From CSP1-1 sp035620615 (GTDB taxonomy: Archaea > Thermoproteota > Nitrososphaeria > Nitrososphaerales > Nitrosopumilaceae): a stretch of DNA of 62,581 nucleotides. The notes beneath the pieces were generated by a model, which had not been told where the DNA came from, searched no databases, and saw nothing but the letters and a program-made list of their open reading frames with translations. Positions 16,256 through 25,317 of the stretch are shown here, in pieces; position 1 is the first letter of the stretch; every line of letters begins with the position of its first letter. The stretch covers positions 1 to 62,581 of the forward strand of contig DASPGM010000015.1 in assembly GCA_035620615.1 (NCBI GenBank). The letters are read 5' to 3'. The position numbers and the translations under genes are program-made.

Positions 16256-16798
16256 ATGAATAATGATAATCTAACTGACGCAGAGGAAATTTTTTCAGAA
16301 TTTCAGAAAAAAAAGACTCCCCAAGAAAAACCCATTGAGAAACCTAACGAATCTGAACTTAATCCAGAAACAGAATTATCTGTCCCAGAACCTGAGCCAA
16401 TGCTATCTTCTCCAAAACCTGAACCAATGCTATCAGAACCTGAAAAAGAAATTCCGTTAGAAAATAAAGAAATTTCAATACCTGAATTACAAAATAATGA
16501 TAACGATGATGAAGAACATATTCGAAATGTCATTTATGTTGGGACTAAACCAATTATGACTTATGTTACTGCAACCTTAACACAGCTTTCTGGTCAGCCA
16601 ACAGTTACTATTAAAGCAAGAGGAAAAAGAATCACACAAGCAGTTGATGTTTCACAAATGATTGTTAAAAGAATGAATTCTGTAGGATACGTGGTTAGTG
16701 ATGTAAGAATAGCATCTGATTCTCTAACTTCTCAAGATGGAAGACAAAGAAATGTTTCAACAATAGAAATTGACATTACAAAACCCCAGGATAATTAA
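16256..16798 (+). CDS. albA: Alba-family nucleic-acid-binding protein with long acidic N-terminal extension
   Basis: The protein has 180 residues. The C-terminal half (about 87-178) is a full Alba domain: NVIYVGTKPIMTYVTATLTQ, then VTIKARGKRITQAVDVSQMI and TSQDGRQRNVSTIEIDI. Alba packages DNA and binds RNA in archaea. The Lys-Lys pair at the DNA interface of Sulfolobus Alba is Thr-Lys here. Residues 1-85 are rich in Glu, Pro and Ser with two copies of an EPMLS-containing unit; Alba proteins normally have almost no such extension. The acidic tail may act as an autoinhibitory or partner-binding arm. Confidence 0.85.
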   Translation: MNNDNLTDAEEIFSEFQKKKTPQEKPIEKPNESELNPETELSVPEPEPMLSSPKPEPMLSEPEKEIPLENKEISIPELQNNDNDDEEHIRNVIYVGTKPIMTYVTATLTQLSGQPTVTIKARGKRITQAVDVSQMIVKRMNSVGYVVSDVRIASDSLTSQDGRQRNVSTIEIDITKPQDN

Positions 16799-17012
16799 AA
16801 TTACAATTTTATTGGTTATAGTTTCAATTCCACTTATTTTTTTTAGTTCAGGCGCATTAAATTCTTGTGGAATTAGACACATTATTTTATTAGACGATAT
16901 CAAAACTTTTGAAAAAAATCATGATCCTGAATTTTGTGAAAATACAGTTAACGAAATAATATCTTTTAATGAGCAGTGTGAACCAGAAATTGAAATTTTA
17001 GATTGTGGCTAA
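16770..17012 (+). CDS. Small membrane-anchored protein with four cysteines
   Basis: About 80 residues from TTG 16770; TTG 16812 is an alternative start. A hydrophobic segment (IIKITILLVIVSIPLIFF) is followed by an extracytoplasmic part with four Cys: SCGI, FCEN, QCEP and DCG. Four Cys in a short exported domain suggest two disulfides or a metal site. If the first start is used, it overlaps the end of the Alba gene by 29 nt in another frame. No family is recognised. The stop is shared with the convergent LysE gene through CTAA. Confidence 0.5.
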   Translation: MTLQNPRIIKITILLVIVSIPLIFFSSGALNSCGIRHIILLDDIKTFEKNHDPEFCENTVNEIISFNEQCEPEIEILDCG

Positions 17013-17629
17013 ACAAATGCTTCCTTTAGAAAACTAAATCCAAAATAGACTAATACAACACTTAAACCCACGATTAAAAATTTAAAATTTCTATTGGAAA
17101 TAAACTTGGAAATTTTTGCTGAAATCATAGCAGTTGATGAAAGCCAAGCATAATCCATCCATATGTGAAGTAAGAACATCACTCCTACTCCCCAAAATGA
17201 CCATAAAATTACTGAATCCGATATTAATTTAAAACCAATTGTCAACCACCAGATAATGAAGAATGGATTAAACGCGGTCAAAAATATACCAGCAAGGAAT
17301 GGCCCTTTTTTTGAATTTGTTTGAATAACAGTATTTTTTTTTAAAACTTGCTTTAATTGTATTCCAGCAAAAACAAAAAGACCGACTGCCCCAATAATTG
17401 CAATGTGAGTTTGAAAATTTGGAATTGTTTCTAAAGATAAAACTCCTAGCCCCAGGATTAATACCAAAGGTAATTCTACAACGGTATGACCATAAGCCAT
17501 TTTCAATCCATTTTTTGTTCCACCTTTGAGTCCATAGGAAATATTTGCTGCAAATAGTGGACCTGGAGACAATACTCCAGATGCTGAAATAACAATTACA
17601 ACAAAAGCAAACTCTAGAATCGATTCCAT
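17009..17629 (-). CDS. LysE-family membrane exporter
   Basis: The protein has 206 residues with about six hydrophobic helices. SASGVLSPGPLFAANISYGL near the N-terminus is the LysE/RhtB signature (SPGP), followed by GLKMAYGHTVVELPLVL and FLTAFNPFFIIWWLTIG. Family members export amino acids or related small solutes. The specific substrate is unknown. The next gene upstream on the same strand (PAC2) lies 11 nt away, so they are probably cotranscribed. Confidence 0.85.
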   Translation of the reverse strand: MESILEFAFVVIVISASGVLSPGPLFAANISYGLKGGTKNGLKMAYGHTVVELPLVLILGLGVLSLETIPNFQTHIAIIGAVGLFVFAGIQLKQVLKKNTVIQTNSKKGPFLAGIFLTAFNPFFIIWWLTIGFKLISDSVILWSFWGVGVMFLLHIWMDYAWLSSTAMISAKISKFISNRNFKFLIVGLSVVLVYFGFSFLKEAFV

Positions 17630-17640
17630 CTGAATTTTTT

Positions 17641-18360
17641 TTATCTGTACATGTAATCCTTCAATTGTTTTGTTTCATGATCTGTTTCTTTAATGTCTCT
17701 TTCAGCAATTTCTGCATCTTTTTGTAAGGACTCAATATTGCACGAAACTCCTGGCATTAGCTTAGCCATCGCCAGGCAAAGCTGAACACTTGCTTTAAAG
17801 TCAGGGCCTGAATCTTTTGCATTAAACAATACCACTACTACATCCTGGTTGTTTAGCATTCCCTCATTTAACAGAGATCCTGGAATCCCAGGAATAGTTC
17901 CGTGCTGTAAAACCAAAAATCCTGCTTGTTTAAGTTTTCTTTTAGCTGATTCTGTACTTCCAGCAGCAACTAACTGATTTTCATTTACAGCAGATTTTAC
18001 TGCAACACTACTTATGATTAGTGAGCATTTGTGTTTTTTCGCCCAATCTAGCATTTGCGTAGCCACACTTCTATGCAGGGATTCGTGTAGTGTAAGGTAT
18101 GAAGAAAACACCGCAACCTTGAGATCTTGATTTACAAAAATCCTCGTTGGATAATTTGGAACTCCTTCTTTTATGATACTCACTGGAGGAAAATTATCAG
18201 AATCAATAATTCCTCCCAATTCAAATTGTGAGGTGTGTATTAATGATTCAGTTGCTATAGCACTTGTAAATCCAATTGAGGGAAAACCATCTACCAAAAA
18301 TCCCCCTTCAATGTTAATTGGTATAGTTTCTCTAATCCTAATGTTTTGAGATTCAGTCAT
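17641..18360 (-). CDS. PAC2-family protein (proteasome assembly chaperone-like)
   Basis: This 239-residue protein carries GGFLVDGFPSIGFTSAIATE (about 19-38), then VSIIKEGVPNYPTRIFVNQD and a purine-nucleoside-phosphorylase-like core (LIISSVAVKS, AGFLVLQHGTIPG). These are features of the archaeal PAC2 family. Eukaryotic PAC2 helps assemble proteasome alpha rings; archaeal relatives are thought to act similarly. A proteasome beta subunit is encoded at 54088 but not next to it. Confidence 0.75.
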   Translation of the reverse strand: MTESQNIRIRETIPINIEGGFLVDGFPSIGFTSAIATESLIHTSQFELGGIIDSDNFPPVSIIKEGVPNYPTRIFVNQDLKVAVFSSYLTLHESLHRSVATQMLDWAKKHKCSLIISSVAVKSAVNENQLVAAGSTESAKRKLKQAGFLVLQHGTIPGIPGSLLNEGMLNNQDVVVVLFNAKDSGPDFKASVQLCLAMAKLMPGVSCNIESLQKDAEIAERDIKETDHETKQLKDYMYR

Positions 18361-18395
18361 GAATTTAATAACGACTTTAGCGTTTAATAGTCTTC

Positions 18396-19343
18396 TTACA
18401 AATTATTTTTTAATTTACTTAGTAATGCTGCATATAAAAATGGAAGAATAGTTGTTACCTCTGCATGTATTGTAGATTGTTTTGCTTTCTCTGTAACTTT
18501 TCCCCAAGAAATAGCCTCACGCACTAGTGCGCCACTTAAACTTCCATCAAATTCTTGTGCGGTAGTAATGTATAATGCATAATCTAGTCCTTCTCGATAT
18601 TGATTCCACCATAGAGTATGATGTTTAGAAATCCCCCCGCCAAGCATCAACGCTCCCGATTTTTTGGCCTTAAAAATTAATTCTGAAAGTATTTCAGAAT
18701 CCTTTGTAATATTCAGATGAAAATCATGATGTTTTTGTGTAAAGAGCCAAACTTGACTTCCAACTGCACCATCCATTATCCCAGGAACAATTACAGGAAT
18801 ATCATTTTTGTAAGCCCAATAAAGAAAAGAATTTTTCCCCATATGTTTTCCAATAATTTTTGAAAGATCAACTGTGGATATTTCTCTTATCCCGTCCTTG
18901 TATGCTTCTTCCAAAAATAATTGAATTTTTTCTTCAATTAACGGGCCATAGCTTTTCATTGGGACAAGTACATTTCCTAATCTGTGTACATGTTGTTTTG
19001 ATAACTGTTTATCATCAAGAGTAAATGAACCTTCATGATAATTAGAATAATACCTTGCAATATCATGATCCAAAGCACCACAAGTTGTAATTACTACATC
19101 AAACCATTTGTTTTTGATCATATCTTTAATAATTCCTCTTAAGCCAGTTGATACAACTGCCCCAACAAAAGAAAGAAACTTTAAACATTTTTTATCAGAA
19201 ATCATACTTGATAAAATATCTAAACCTTCAGCAAGATTTCTTGATTCAAAACCCCCAGATTGTTGTAGCTCTGAAAAAATCGATAGGATGTCTGTATTGT
19301 TTTCTATTACAATATCCTTAACAGGTCGACCAAGTTTAATCAT
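18396..19343 (-). CDS. dys: Deoxyhypusine synthase
   Basis: Residues 1-315 match the full enzyme that transfers the aminobutyl group of spermidine to a lysine of aIF5A. FVGAVVSTGLRGIIKDMI (about 59-76), DVVITTCGALDHDIAR, PVIVPGIMDGAVGSQVWL and LGGGISKHH are NAD- and spermidine-site motifs. The active-site lysine is Lys282 in SWGKVTEKAKQ. The translation factor aIF5A itself is not in the window. Start ATG at 19343 is directly followed by IKLGRPVKDI. Confidence 0.9.
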   Translation of the reverse strand: MIKLGRPVKDIVIENNTDILSIFSELQQSGGFESRNLAEGLDILSSMISDKKCLKFLSFVGAVVSTGLRGIIKDMIKNKWFDVVITTCGALDHDIARYYSNYHEGSFTLDDKQLSKQHVHRLGNVLVPMKSYGPLIEEKIQLFLEEAYKDGIREISTVDLSKIIGKHMGKNSFLYWAYKNDIPVIVPGIMDGAVGSQVWLFTQKHHDFHLNITKDSEILSELIFKAKKSGALMLGGGISKHHTLWWNQYREGLDYALYITTAQEFDGSLSGALVREAISWGKVTEKAKQSTIHAEVTTILPFLYAALLSKLKNNL

Positions 19344-19456
19344 ATAACATCCACAAAAATTCCATTATAAAATTCTGCCTTGTAATGGTGGTTCAAAAAC
19401 ATAAAACTAAGTTAATGTAGGAAACTTTAAAACAAGTCCAAGGAGACAAATTTTGG

Positions 19457-20551
19457 ATGGGCAAAAAAATTAAAGTAGGCCTAGTCGGAATTGGTAACTG
19501 TTTCTCTGGTTTAATTCAAGGAATTGAATACTATACTCAAAACCCTTCTCAAGAAGTTATTGGTATTATGCACAATAAAATTGGTGATTTTTCTATTCAT
19601 GATTTAGATTTTGTAGTAGGTTTTGATGTAGGGGATAATAAAATTGGAAAGACAATCAATGAGGCAATTTACGAATCACCTAACATGGTGAATTGGATAC
19701 CTAAAGATAAAATGCCTAAAACTTCCGCCAAAGTTTACGAAAGTCCTATACTTGATGGTGTAGGCATATGGGTAGAAAATAAGGTAAATCCGATTAAGAG
19801 TAACAAATCCGACGCTCAGCTTGCTGAAGAAATTAAAAAAATTATTAGCGAAACTGGAGTGGAAATTCTGGTTTCATACCTTCCAGTAGGTTCTGAAAAA
19901 GTAACTCAATTTTGGGCACAAATCTGTTTGGATTCCAAGTGTGCATTTGTAAACTGTATTCCATCTTTTATTGCATCCAATGATGAATGGGGGAAGAAAT
20001 TTGCTGAAAAAAAGCTTCCACTAATTGGTGATGACATAAAGGGACAAGTCGGTGCTACAATCGTACACAGAACCCTCGCACGTTTGTGTGATGACCGGGG
20101 AACAAAAATTGAAAAAACATATCAAATCAATGTAGGCGGGAACACAGATTTTTTAAATATGAAAGAACAGGAACGACTTGTTAGTAAGCGAATTTCTAAA
20201 ACTGAAAGTGTACAAAGCCAGCTTCGAACCAGACTGGATGATGATCAAATTTATGTAGGCCCTTCAGACTTTATTCCATTTTTAGGTAATACCAAATTGA
20301 TGTTTATGAGAATCGAGGGAAAACAATGGGCAAATATTCCATATAATATGGAAGTTAGACTAGAAGTTGATGACAAAGCAAATTCAGCAGGAATTGTAAT
20401 AGATGCAATTAGATTGGCAAAACTTGCGCTTGAAAGAGGAATTGGTGGCCCAGTAATCCCCGCATGTGCTTATTTGATGAAACATCCTCCTAAGCAAATG
20501 AGTGATCCTGATGCTAGAAATGAGCTAGAGGCATTCATTAAAGGTAAATAA
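19457..20551 (+). CDS. ino1: Inositol-3-phosphate synthase
   Basis: The protein has 364 residues. KVGLVGIGNCFSGLIQGIEY (about 6-25) is the NAD-binding motif. GVEILVSYLPVGSEKVTQFW, NCIPSFIAS and GDDIKGQVGATIVHRTLARL are conserved in myo-inositol-1-phosphate synthases; LNMKEQERL and SKTESVQSQL follow. It converts glucose-6-phosphate to inositol-3-phosphate for inositol phospholipids, fitting archaeal lipid headgroups. AAGGAG lies about 10 nt before the ATG, and TTTAAAAC is a candidate TATA box. Confidence 0.9.
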   Translation: MGKKIKVGLVGIGNCFSGLIQGIEYYTQNPSQEVIGIMHNKIGDFSIHDLDFVVGFDVGDNKIGKTINEAIYESPNMVNWIPKDKMPKTSAKVYESPILDGVGIWVENKVNPIKSNKSDAQLAEEIKKIISETGVEILVSYLPVGSEKVTQFWAQICLDSKCAFVNCIPSFIASNDEWGKKFAEKKLPLIGDDIKGQVGATIVHRTLARLCDDRGTKIEKTYQINVGGNTDFLNMKEQERLVSKRISKTESVQSQLRTRLDDDQIYVGPSDFIPFLGNTKLMFMRIEGKQWANIPYNMEVRLEVDDKANSAGIVIDAIRLAKLALERGIGGPVIPACAYLMKHPPKQMSDPDARNELEAFIKGK

Positions 20552-20680
20552 AGAAATTTTAATAATTCTATTCTTCAGTCCTGAAAAAATCCTTCATGAC
20601 TATTATTACAATAATTCTAGTTTCTAGTCAACTAAACTTGTTCGTATTTGATTATTCTAGCGAAATGGAAAATTCTGATA

Positions 20681-23600
20681 TTGGTACATATCACTAAAGT
20701 AGAAATGTTTGGTTTCAAATCATTTGGATTTAAAAACACAACAGTTGATTTCCAGCCAGGACTGGTATCTATTTCTGGTCCAAACGGATCTGGGAAAAGT
20801 AATATCTTAGACGCTATAATTTTTGCACTTGGAGAAAATCGCCCAAAAACTATGAGAGTAGACAAACTACGTTCACTCATTCACGATATTGAAGGGGAAC
20901 GACGTGGGCCAAAAATGGCAAGGGTGAGTGTGCACTTTGATAATTCTGATAGAAAAATCCCCATTGACTCTGATTCGGTTACTTTTACTAGAGAAATGGA
21001 TGACAAGGGCGAAAATATCTACTATATTGACAAAAAACATACTCAAAGAAACCAGATTCTTGATCTACTAGATATGGCAAATGCTGGCTTACACCAATTA
21101 AATGCAGTTCAACAGGGAACAGTCACTAGAATTTCTGAATTTACATCTGAAGAAAAAAGGCAATCAATAGAGGATTTGATAGGACTATCCTATTTTGATG
21201 AAAAAAAGAAAGAATCAGAGGCACAACTAGAGCAGGCAGATCGTAGACTAGAAGTGGCAATGGCAAAAATGGGTGAAATAAAAAAGCGCATTGACGAATT
21301 AGAGGAAGAAAGAAACCAACTTCTCAGAAACGATCTATTAACAAGGGAAGTAAATCGATTCAATGCAATAGAATCTGCAAATAAACTAAAACTTCTAAGA
21401 TCTTCTCAACTTTCAAAAGAACGAACTTTTCATGCTTTAACCTCAGAAATTAAAAAATTTGAAGAAGAACGTGCAATAATTAGAAAAGAAGCCCACGAAA
21501 TTGAATCTCAGAAAAAAAAATTCATGGATGAAGTAAATGCATACAATCAATCAAAAGCAACAATAGACTCTGAATTAACTGAAGCCATTCAGAAATCTGA
21601 ACAGGAAAAAAGTGAAATTAATACCTCCAAGAAACGATTAGCCCACATCGAAACTCGACTTCCAGAAATTAAATTAGAATTAGAAACATTACAATCAGAA
21701 CGTGAGTCTCTTGATTCAACAATATCTCAAATGCGCTTATCTATACAGCAAATAAATGATACCAGGAAAAATATCAATGAAGAAGTAAAAGCTATTGATT
21801 ATGAATTAAGTAAAGTTCGAAGGGAACAATCTGACATATCTCTTAAAAAACAAGAAGTTGATAAAAAAATAAAAAGTCTTAATAATAAATTTAATTCCGC
21901 TAAACTATCTTTATCAAAATTTGAATCAGAAAAAAATGATATTGAAAATAAAATTAATTTAAACACAATAAAAAATAGCGAATCTGAACTACAACTAAAT
22001 AATCTTGAACGATTAAAACAAAAACTTGAATCAGTAATTGCAAATCATAAAGCAACAGTTGACGAGCTAAAAATTAGAATAAGCAAACTTGAGCTACAAC
22101 GTGAAAAGATTCTAAAAGACATTGATGATGTAAGTCTAATTTTAGAAAAAGCAAGTAAGAGTACTGCTCAATACGAAACTAAAATTAAAGTGGTAAAGGG
22201 AGTCATGCATGAAGATTATTCCATTTCACAACTCAAAAATGATTCAGATACATTAGGAATACTGGGTCTGGTTTATGAGCTGCTTTCTTGGAATCAAGAA
22301 TACGAAAGAGCTGCCCTAGCTGTTAGTTCTGATATGATCAAAGCAATTGTTGTCAAAGACTTTACAACTTTACTTAACCTAGCTGATTTTGTTCGTTCTA
22401 AAAAATTGCCTAAACTAAAAATTATTCCACTTGATGCAATTCCAAACCTTACAATTTCTCCGCCTTCCGACTCAAAGATTATTGGAATGCTTTCTGATTT
22501 CATTAAATGCGATGAAAAATACTCTTCTCTCAAAACATTACTATTTGGCAACGTAGTTTTAGTAAATTCAAGAGAGGACGCCTTGAGAATATCAAAAACC
22601 GGATACAAAGCAGTAACTCTCGAAGGAGAATTTTTTGAAGCCAGAGCCGGTTCCGTAATTGTTGATTTTAACTCAAAAATCTCAAAACTTACTAAAATAA
22701 TTACCATGAGCACCTCTATTGACGGTTTAAACAATTCTATTGAATTGCTTCGTAAATTTATCCAAAGTAAAAAGTTCAAATTAAAAAGAATTGAAACTTC
22801 ATTAAAAAATTATAATGACAGGCTTTCAATTTCTGATACAGGGCTAGCAACTACATCAAATAATTATTCTGACTTGAAATCAAAAATAATTTCAACATCA
22901 AAATTGGTAGGTCAACTTTCCTCAAGAAACTCACAATTGGCACGACGACTTGAACATTTGCAAACCGAAATTGCTAAACAAGATTCTTATGTTTTATCTT
23001 TAGAAGAAAGAATTAAAATAGTTTCAGAAAACTTTTCTGATCCAAGACAAACAAAAATTGCTCAAGAGTTATCAAGATTAAACGAGAAAAAATCAGTAAT
23101 TACAACACAACAATCTAACATTGTATCTGAACTTAAAGAAAAAGAATCAGAGATTGCAAAATTAATTGCCCAAGAAACTGCTGAAAAATTAAAATCAAAA
23201 AACATTCATGAAGAACACGCTTCCCTAAATGAAGAAAAGCAACAGCTTGAGGTCAAATTAAGAACATTAGAAAAAGAATTTTCTACAACAAATGATAACC
23301 TAATAAAGCTACGAGAAAGAGAACAGGAGCTTATTTCTACTTCAGGTAAGTCAGTTTCGCAGGTAAATGAATTTGATTCAAAGTTATCTGAGCTACATAA
23401 TAAAGAGCACACACTTACAAAGGAGATCAGCAATAGAGAACGACAATCGGATGCTTTATCCCGTGATTTAAAAGAAATTGAGGAAAAAGCAACCCAAATT
23501 CAAAAACTAATTTCCCATTATGGATATACTGAGTCAATTGAAACCTTCGACGTTGAACAAATTCTAAAAGCACTATCTTCAGAACAACACAAATTATCTG

Positions 23601-24205
23601 AGTCAATTAATCGAAGGGCAGCAGAGCAATATATTGATCTAGCTACAGGTTACCGTTCTATGTCGACTAGGAAAAATGAGCTAGAGGAAGAACGAAACAG
23701 TATAGTAAAATTCATCGAATCAATTGAAAAGGATAAGCGTCAGACCTTCTTAGATGCCTTTGATATTGTTGATAAAGAAATTCGTGCAATATTTTCAAAA
23801 ATGACTGGAGGAAACGCATGGCTTGAGCTTGAAAACGAAGACGATATCTTTTCCTCTGGTATTTCCTATATGATCCAATTCAAAGACAAACCAAAAAGAA
23901 CATCTACTTCAATAAGTGGCGGTGAAAAGACTTTGGCCGCAGTAGTGTTTGTCCTAGCCTTGCAGAAACTAAAACCCTCGCCATTTTATCTATTTGATGA
24001 AGTTGATGCACACCTTGATGCTCCAAACTCTGAAAAACTCGCAAAAATTATTGAGGAAAGATCAAAAGGGAGCCAATTCCTTATGGTTTCACTAAAAGAC
24101 TCTGTAGTAGAAAAGGCAAAGCTAATCTATGGAGTTTATCCAAAAAACGGGGTTTCTCATATAGTCACATACAAAGACAAACGCTTACCATCAATGACTA
24201 CATGA
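20681..24205 (+). CDS. smc: Chromosome segregation protein SMC
   Basis: This is a long coiled-coil ATPase of about 1,174 residues. Counting from TTG 20681, VHITKVEMFGFKSFGFKN matches usual SMC starts, so I prefer it to the longer frame from 20648. Walker A is SGPNGSGKSN (about 32-41). Two heptad-rich arms flank a globular hinge (about 490-650, with TLGILGLVYELL and GYKAVTLEGEFFEARAG). The C-terminal head carries STSISGGEKTLAAVVFVLAL (signature) and FYLFDEVDAHLDAP (Walker B/D loop). It organises and segregates DNA, normally with kleisin ScpA, which is not nearby. Confidence 0.95.
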   Translation: MVHITKVEMFGFKSFGFKNTTVDFQPGLVSISGPNGSGKSNILDAIIFALGENRPKTMRVDKLRSLIHDIEGERRGPKMARVSVHFDNSDRKIPIDSDSVTFTREMDDKGENIYYIDKKHTQRNQILDLLDMANAGLHQLNAVQQGTVTRISEFTSEEKRQSIEDLIGLSYFDEKKKESEAQLEQADRRLEVAMAKMGEIKKRIDELEEERNQLLRNDLLTREVNRFNAIESANKLKLLRSSQLSKERTFHALTSEIKKFEEERAIIRKEAHEIESQKKKFMDEVNAYNQSKATIDSELTEAIQKSEQEKSEINTSKKRLAHIETRLPEIKLELETLQSERESLDSTISQMRLSIQQINDTRKNINEEVKAIDYELSKVRREQSDISLKKQEVDKKIKSLNNKFNSAKLSLSKFESEKNDIENKINLNTIKNSESELQLNNLERLKQKLESVIANHKATVDELKIRISKLELQREKILKDIDDVSLILEKASKSTAQYETKIKVVKGVMHEDYSISQLKNDSDTLGILGLVYELLSWNQEYERAALAVSSDMIKAIVVKDFTTLLNLADFVRSKKLPKLKIIPLDAIPNLTISPPSDSKIIGMLSDFIKCDEKYSSLKTLLFGNVVLVNSREDALRISKTGYKAVTLEGEFFEARAGSVIVDFNSKISKLTKIITMSTSIDGLNNSIELLRKFIQSKKFKLKRIETSLKNYNDRLSISDTGLATTSNNYSDLKSKIISTSKLVGQLSSRNSQLARRLEHLQTEIAKQDSYVLSLEERIKIVSENFSDPRQTKIAQELSRLNEKKSVITTQQSNIVSELKEKESEIAKLIAQETAEKLKSKNIHEEHASLNEEKQQLEVKLRTLEKEFSTTNDNLIKLREREQELISTSGKSVSQVNEFDSKLSELHNKEHTLTKEISNRERQSDALSRDLKEIEEKATQIQKLISHYGYTESIETFDVEQILKALSSEQHKLSESINRRAAEQYIDLATGYRSMSTRKNELEEERNSIVKFIESIEKDKRQTFLDAFDIVDKEIRAIFSKMTGGNAWLELENEDDIFSSGISYMIQFKDKPKRTSTSISGGEKTLAAVVFVLALQKLKPSPFYLFDEVDAHLDAPNSEKLAKIIEERSKGSQFLMVSLKDSVVEKAKLIYGVYPKNGVSHIVTYKDKRLPSMTT

Positions 24206-24211
24206 TTAGTC

Positions 24212-24219
24212 TTAAATAC
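24212..24219 (+). promoter_or_regulatory. TATA box upstream of the 61-nt RNA candidate B
   Basis: TTAAATAC is centred about 26 nt before the first base of the closing stem at 24242, which is the position expected for an archaeal transcription start. This supports an independent RNA gene rather than an mRNA tail. Confidence 0.5.
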
Positions 24220-24241
24220 AAAATTTGTAATGTAAGATAGT

Positions 24242-24302
24242 GCTAACCCGATCCTCGCTTGTTTGGGGAAAACAAGACAAGCTTGAGTTGATGTAGGTTA
24301 GC
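24242..24302 (+). ncRNA. Structured RNA candidate, 61 nt (copy B)
   Basis: GCTAACC and GGTTAGC form a 7-bp closing stem. Inside lies a 7-bp hairpin, CTTGTTT/AAACAAG with a GGGGA loop. A competing helix, GCTTG with CAAGC plus CTC with GAG, is also possible. It is exactly 61 nt long, as is the candidate at 10554-10614, and both carry ATCCT at positions 10-14 plus GGGAAAA and GTAGG strings. It has its own TATA box. It is not tRNA-like, lacking D and T arms, and has no C/D boxes. The reverse strand also has a weaker promoter-like sequence, so the strand is not certain. Confidence 0.55.
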
Positions 24303-24311
24303 GTTTTCCCC
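24303..24311 (+). other. GTTTTCCCC, complementary to the loop region of RNA candidate B
   Basis: These nine bases directly follow the closing stem. They are the exact complement of GGGGAAAAC at 24265-24273, which forms the loop and 3' arm of the internal hairpin. Pairing would compete with that hairpin or make a pseudoknot, and the T run could also mark transcription termination. Confidence 0.4.
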
Positions 24312-24331
24312 ATTTCCTATTAAGAATAAAT

Positions 24332-25297
24332 TTAATCTAGTTTAACAAAACATGCCACATTTCTATTATCTCCAATGTTCTTCAATGGAGGTTCATCCTT
24401 GCACTCTTCTATTGCATAAGGACATCTTGCACGAAACCTACATCCTTTATAGACATCAATGTCTAGCGGTTCTTTAATTCGAATCTTTTTTTCCTGGAAA
24501 AGATTATCTGGGTTTGGTTCTGAAAGTGCATCAATAAGAGCTTGTGTATAGGGATGCTTTGGATGTAACAAAACCTGGTCTATTCTCCCAATCTCTACAA
24601 TTTTTCCCAAATACAAAATAGCAATTCGTTGTCCAAAATGTCTTGCAGTGGCTAAATCATGTGTAATATAAATAAATGTGATATTGAATTTTTTTTGAAG
24701 ATGAAGCATTAGCTCTAAAACCTCTGCTCTAACTGATACGTCTAGCATTGATACTGGTTCATCTGCAATGATGATTTTTGGTTTTAACACAAGAGCTCTT
24801 GCAAGAACTATCCTTTGGCGCTGTCCGCCAGATAACTCATGAGGATATTTTTTCGCAATCTCTTCTGCAGGTTCTAGTCTTACTTCACGTAATGAATCTA
24901 TAATTCGTTTATGTCGTTCTTCCTTGTTGCCAATTTTATGAATTTCAAGTGGTTCTAAAATAATATCAAAAACCCTCATACGCGGATTAATTGAATCATA
25001 CGGATCCTGATGAACCATCTGACACGACATCCTAATTGTTTCAAGACTTTTAGGATCATTTCCTATTTCCATTCCTTCAAAAATAATTTTTCCAGAATTT
25101 GCTTCAATAGCTTTCATAACTAGCCTTGCAATAGTAGATTTTCCTGAACCCGATTCTCCTGCAAGCACAAAAACTTCCCCTTCTAAAAGTGAAAAAGAAA
25201 CCCCATCAACTGCCCTAACTATGGATTGTTTGGAACCAAAAAATCCTTTTTTTACAAAATGTTTTGTCAAATTTTCTATCTTGAGAATTTCACTCAT
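24332..25297 (-). CDS. Oligopeptide/dipeptide ABC transporter ATP-binding protein (OppF/DppF type)
   Basis: This subunit powers peptide uptake. Motifs in order are Walker A GESGSGKST, Q-loop CQMVHQDPYDS, signature LSGGQRQRIVLARAL, Walker B IIIADEPVSMLD and the H-loop YITHDL. The C-terminal oligo_HPY region (HPKHPYTQAL) is followed by the Cys-rich tail GCRFRARCPYAIEEC..VACFV typical of the subfamily. I choose ATG 25297; a TATA-like TTTTTATACATAAATG lies about 28 nt upstream, inside the divergent egtD. ATG 25315 would leave only 2 nt to egtD. No permease is adjacent; the binding protein at 731 could be its partner. Confidence 0.9.
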   Translation of the reverse strand: MSEILKIENLTKHFVKKGFFGSKQSIVRAVDGVSFSLLEGEVFVLAGESGSGKSTIARLVMKAIEANSGKIIFEGMEIGNDPKSLETIRMSCQMVHQDPYDSINPRMRVFDIILEPLEIHKIGNKEERHKRIIDSLREVRLEPAEEIAKKYPHELSGGQRQRIVLARALVLKPKIIIADEPVSMLDVSVRAEVLELMLHLQKKFNITFIYITHDLATARHFGQRIAILYLGKIVEIGRIDQVLLHPKHPYTQALIDALSEPNPDNLFQEKKIRIKEPLDIDVYKGCRFRARCPYAIEECKDEPPLKNIGDNRNVACFVKLD

Positions 25298-25317
25298 CAA
25301 TTTAGGATAAGGCATTT

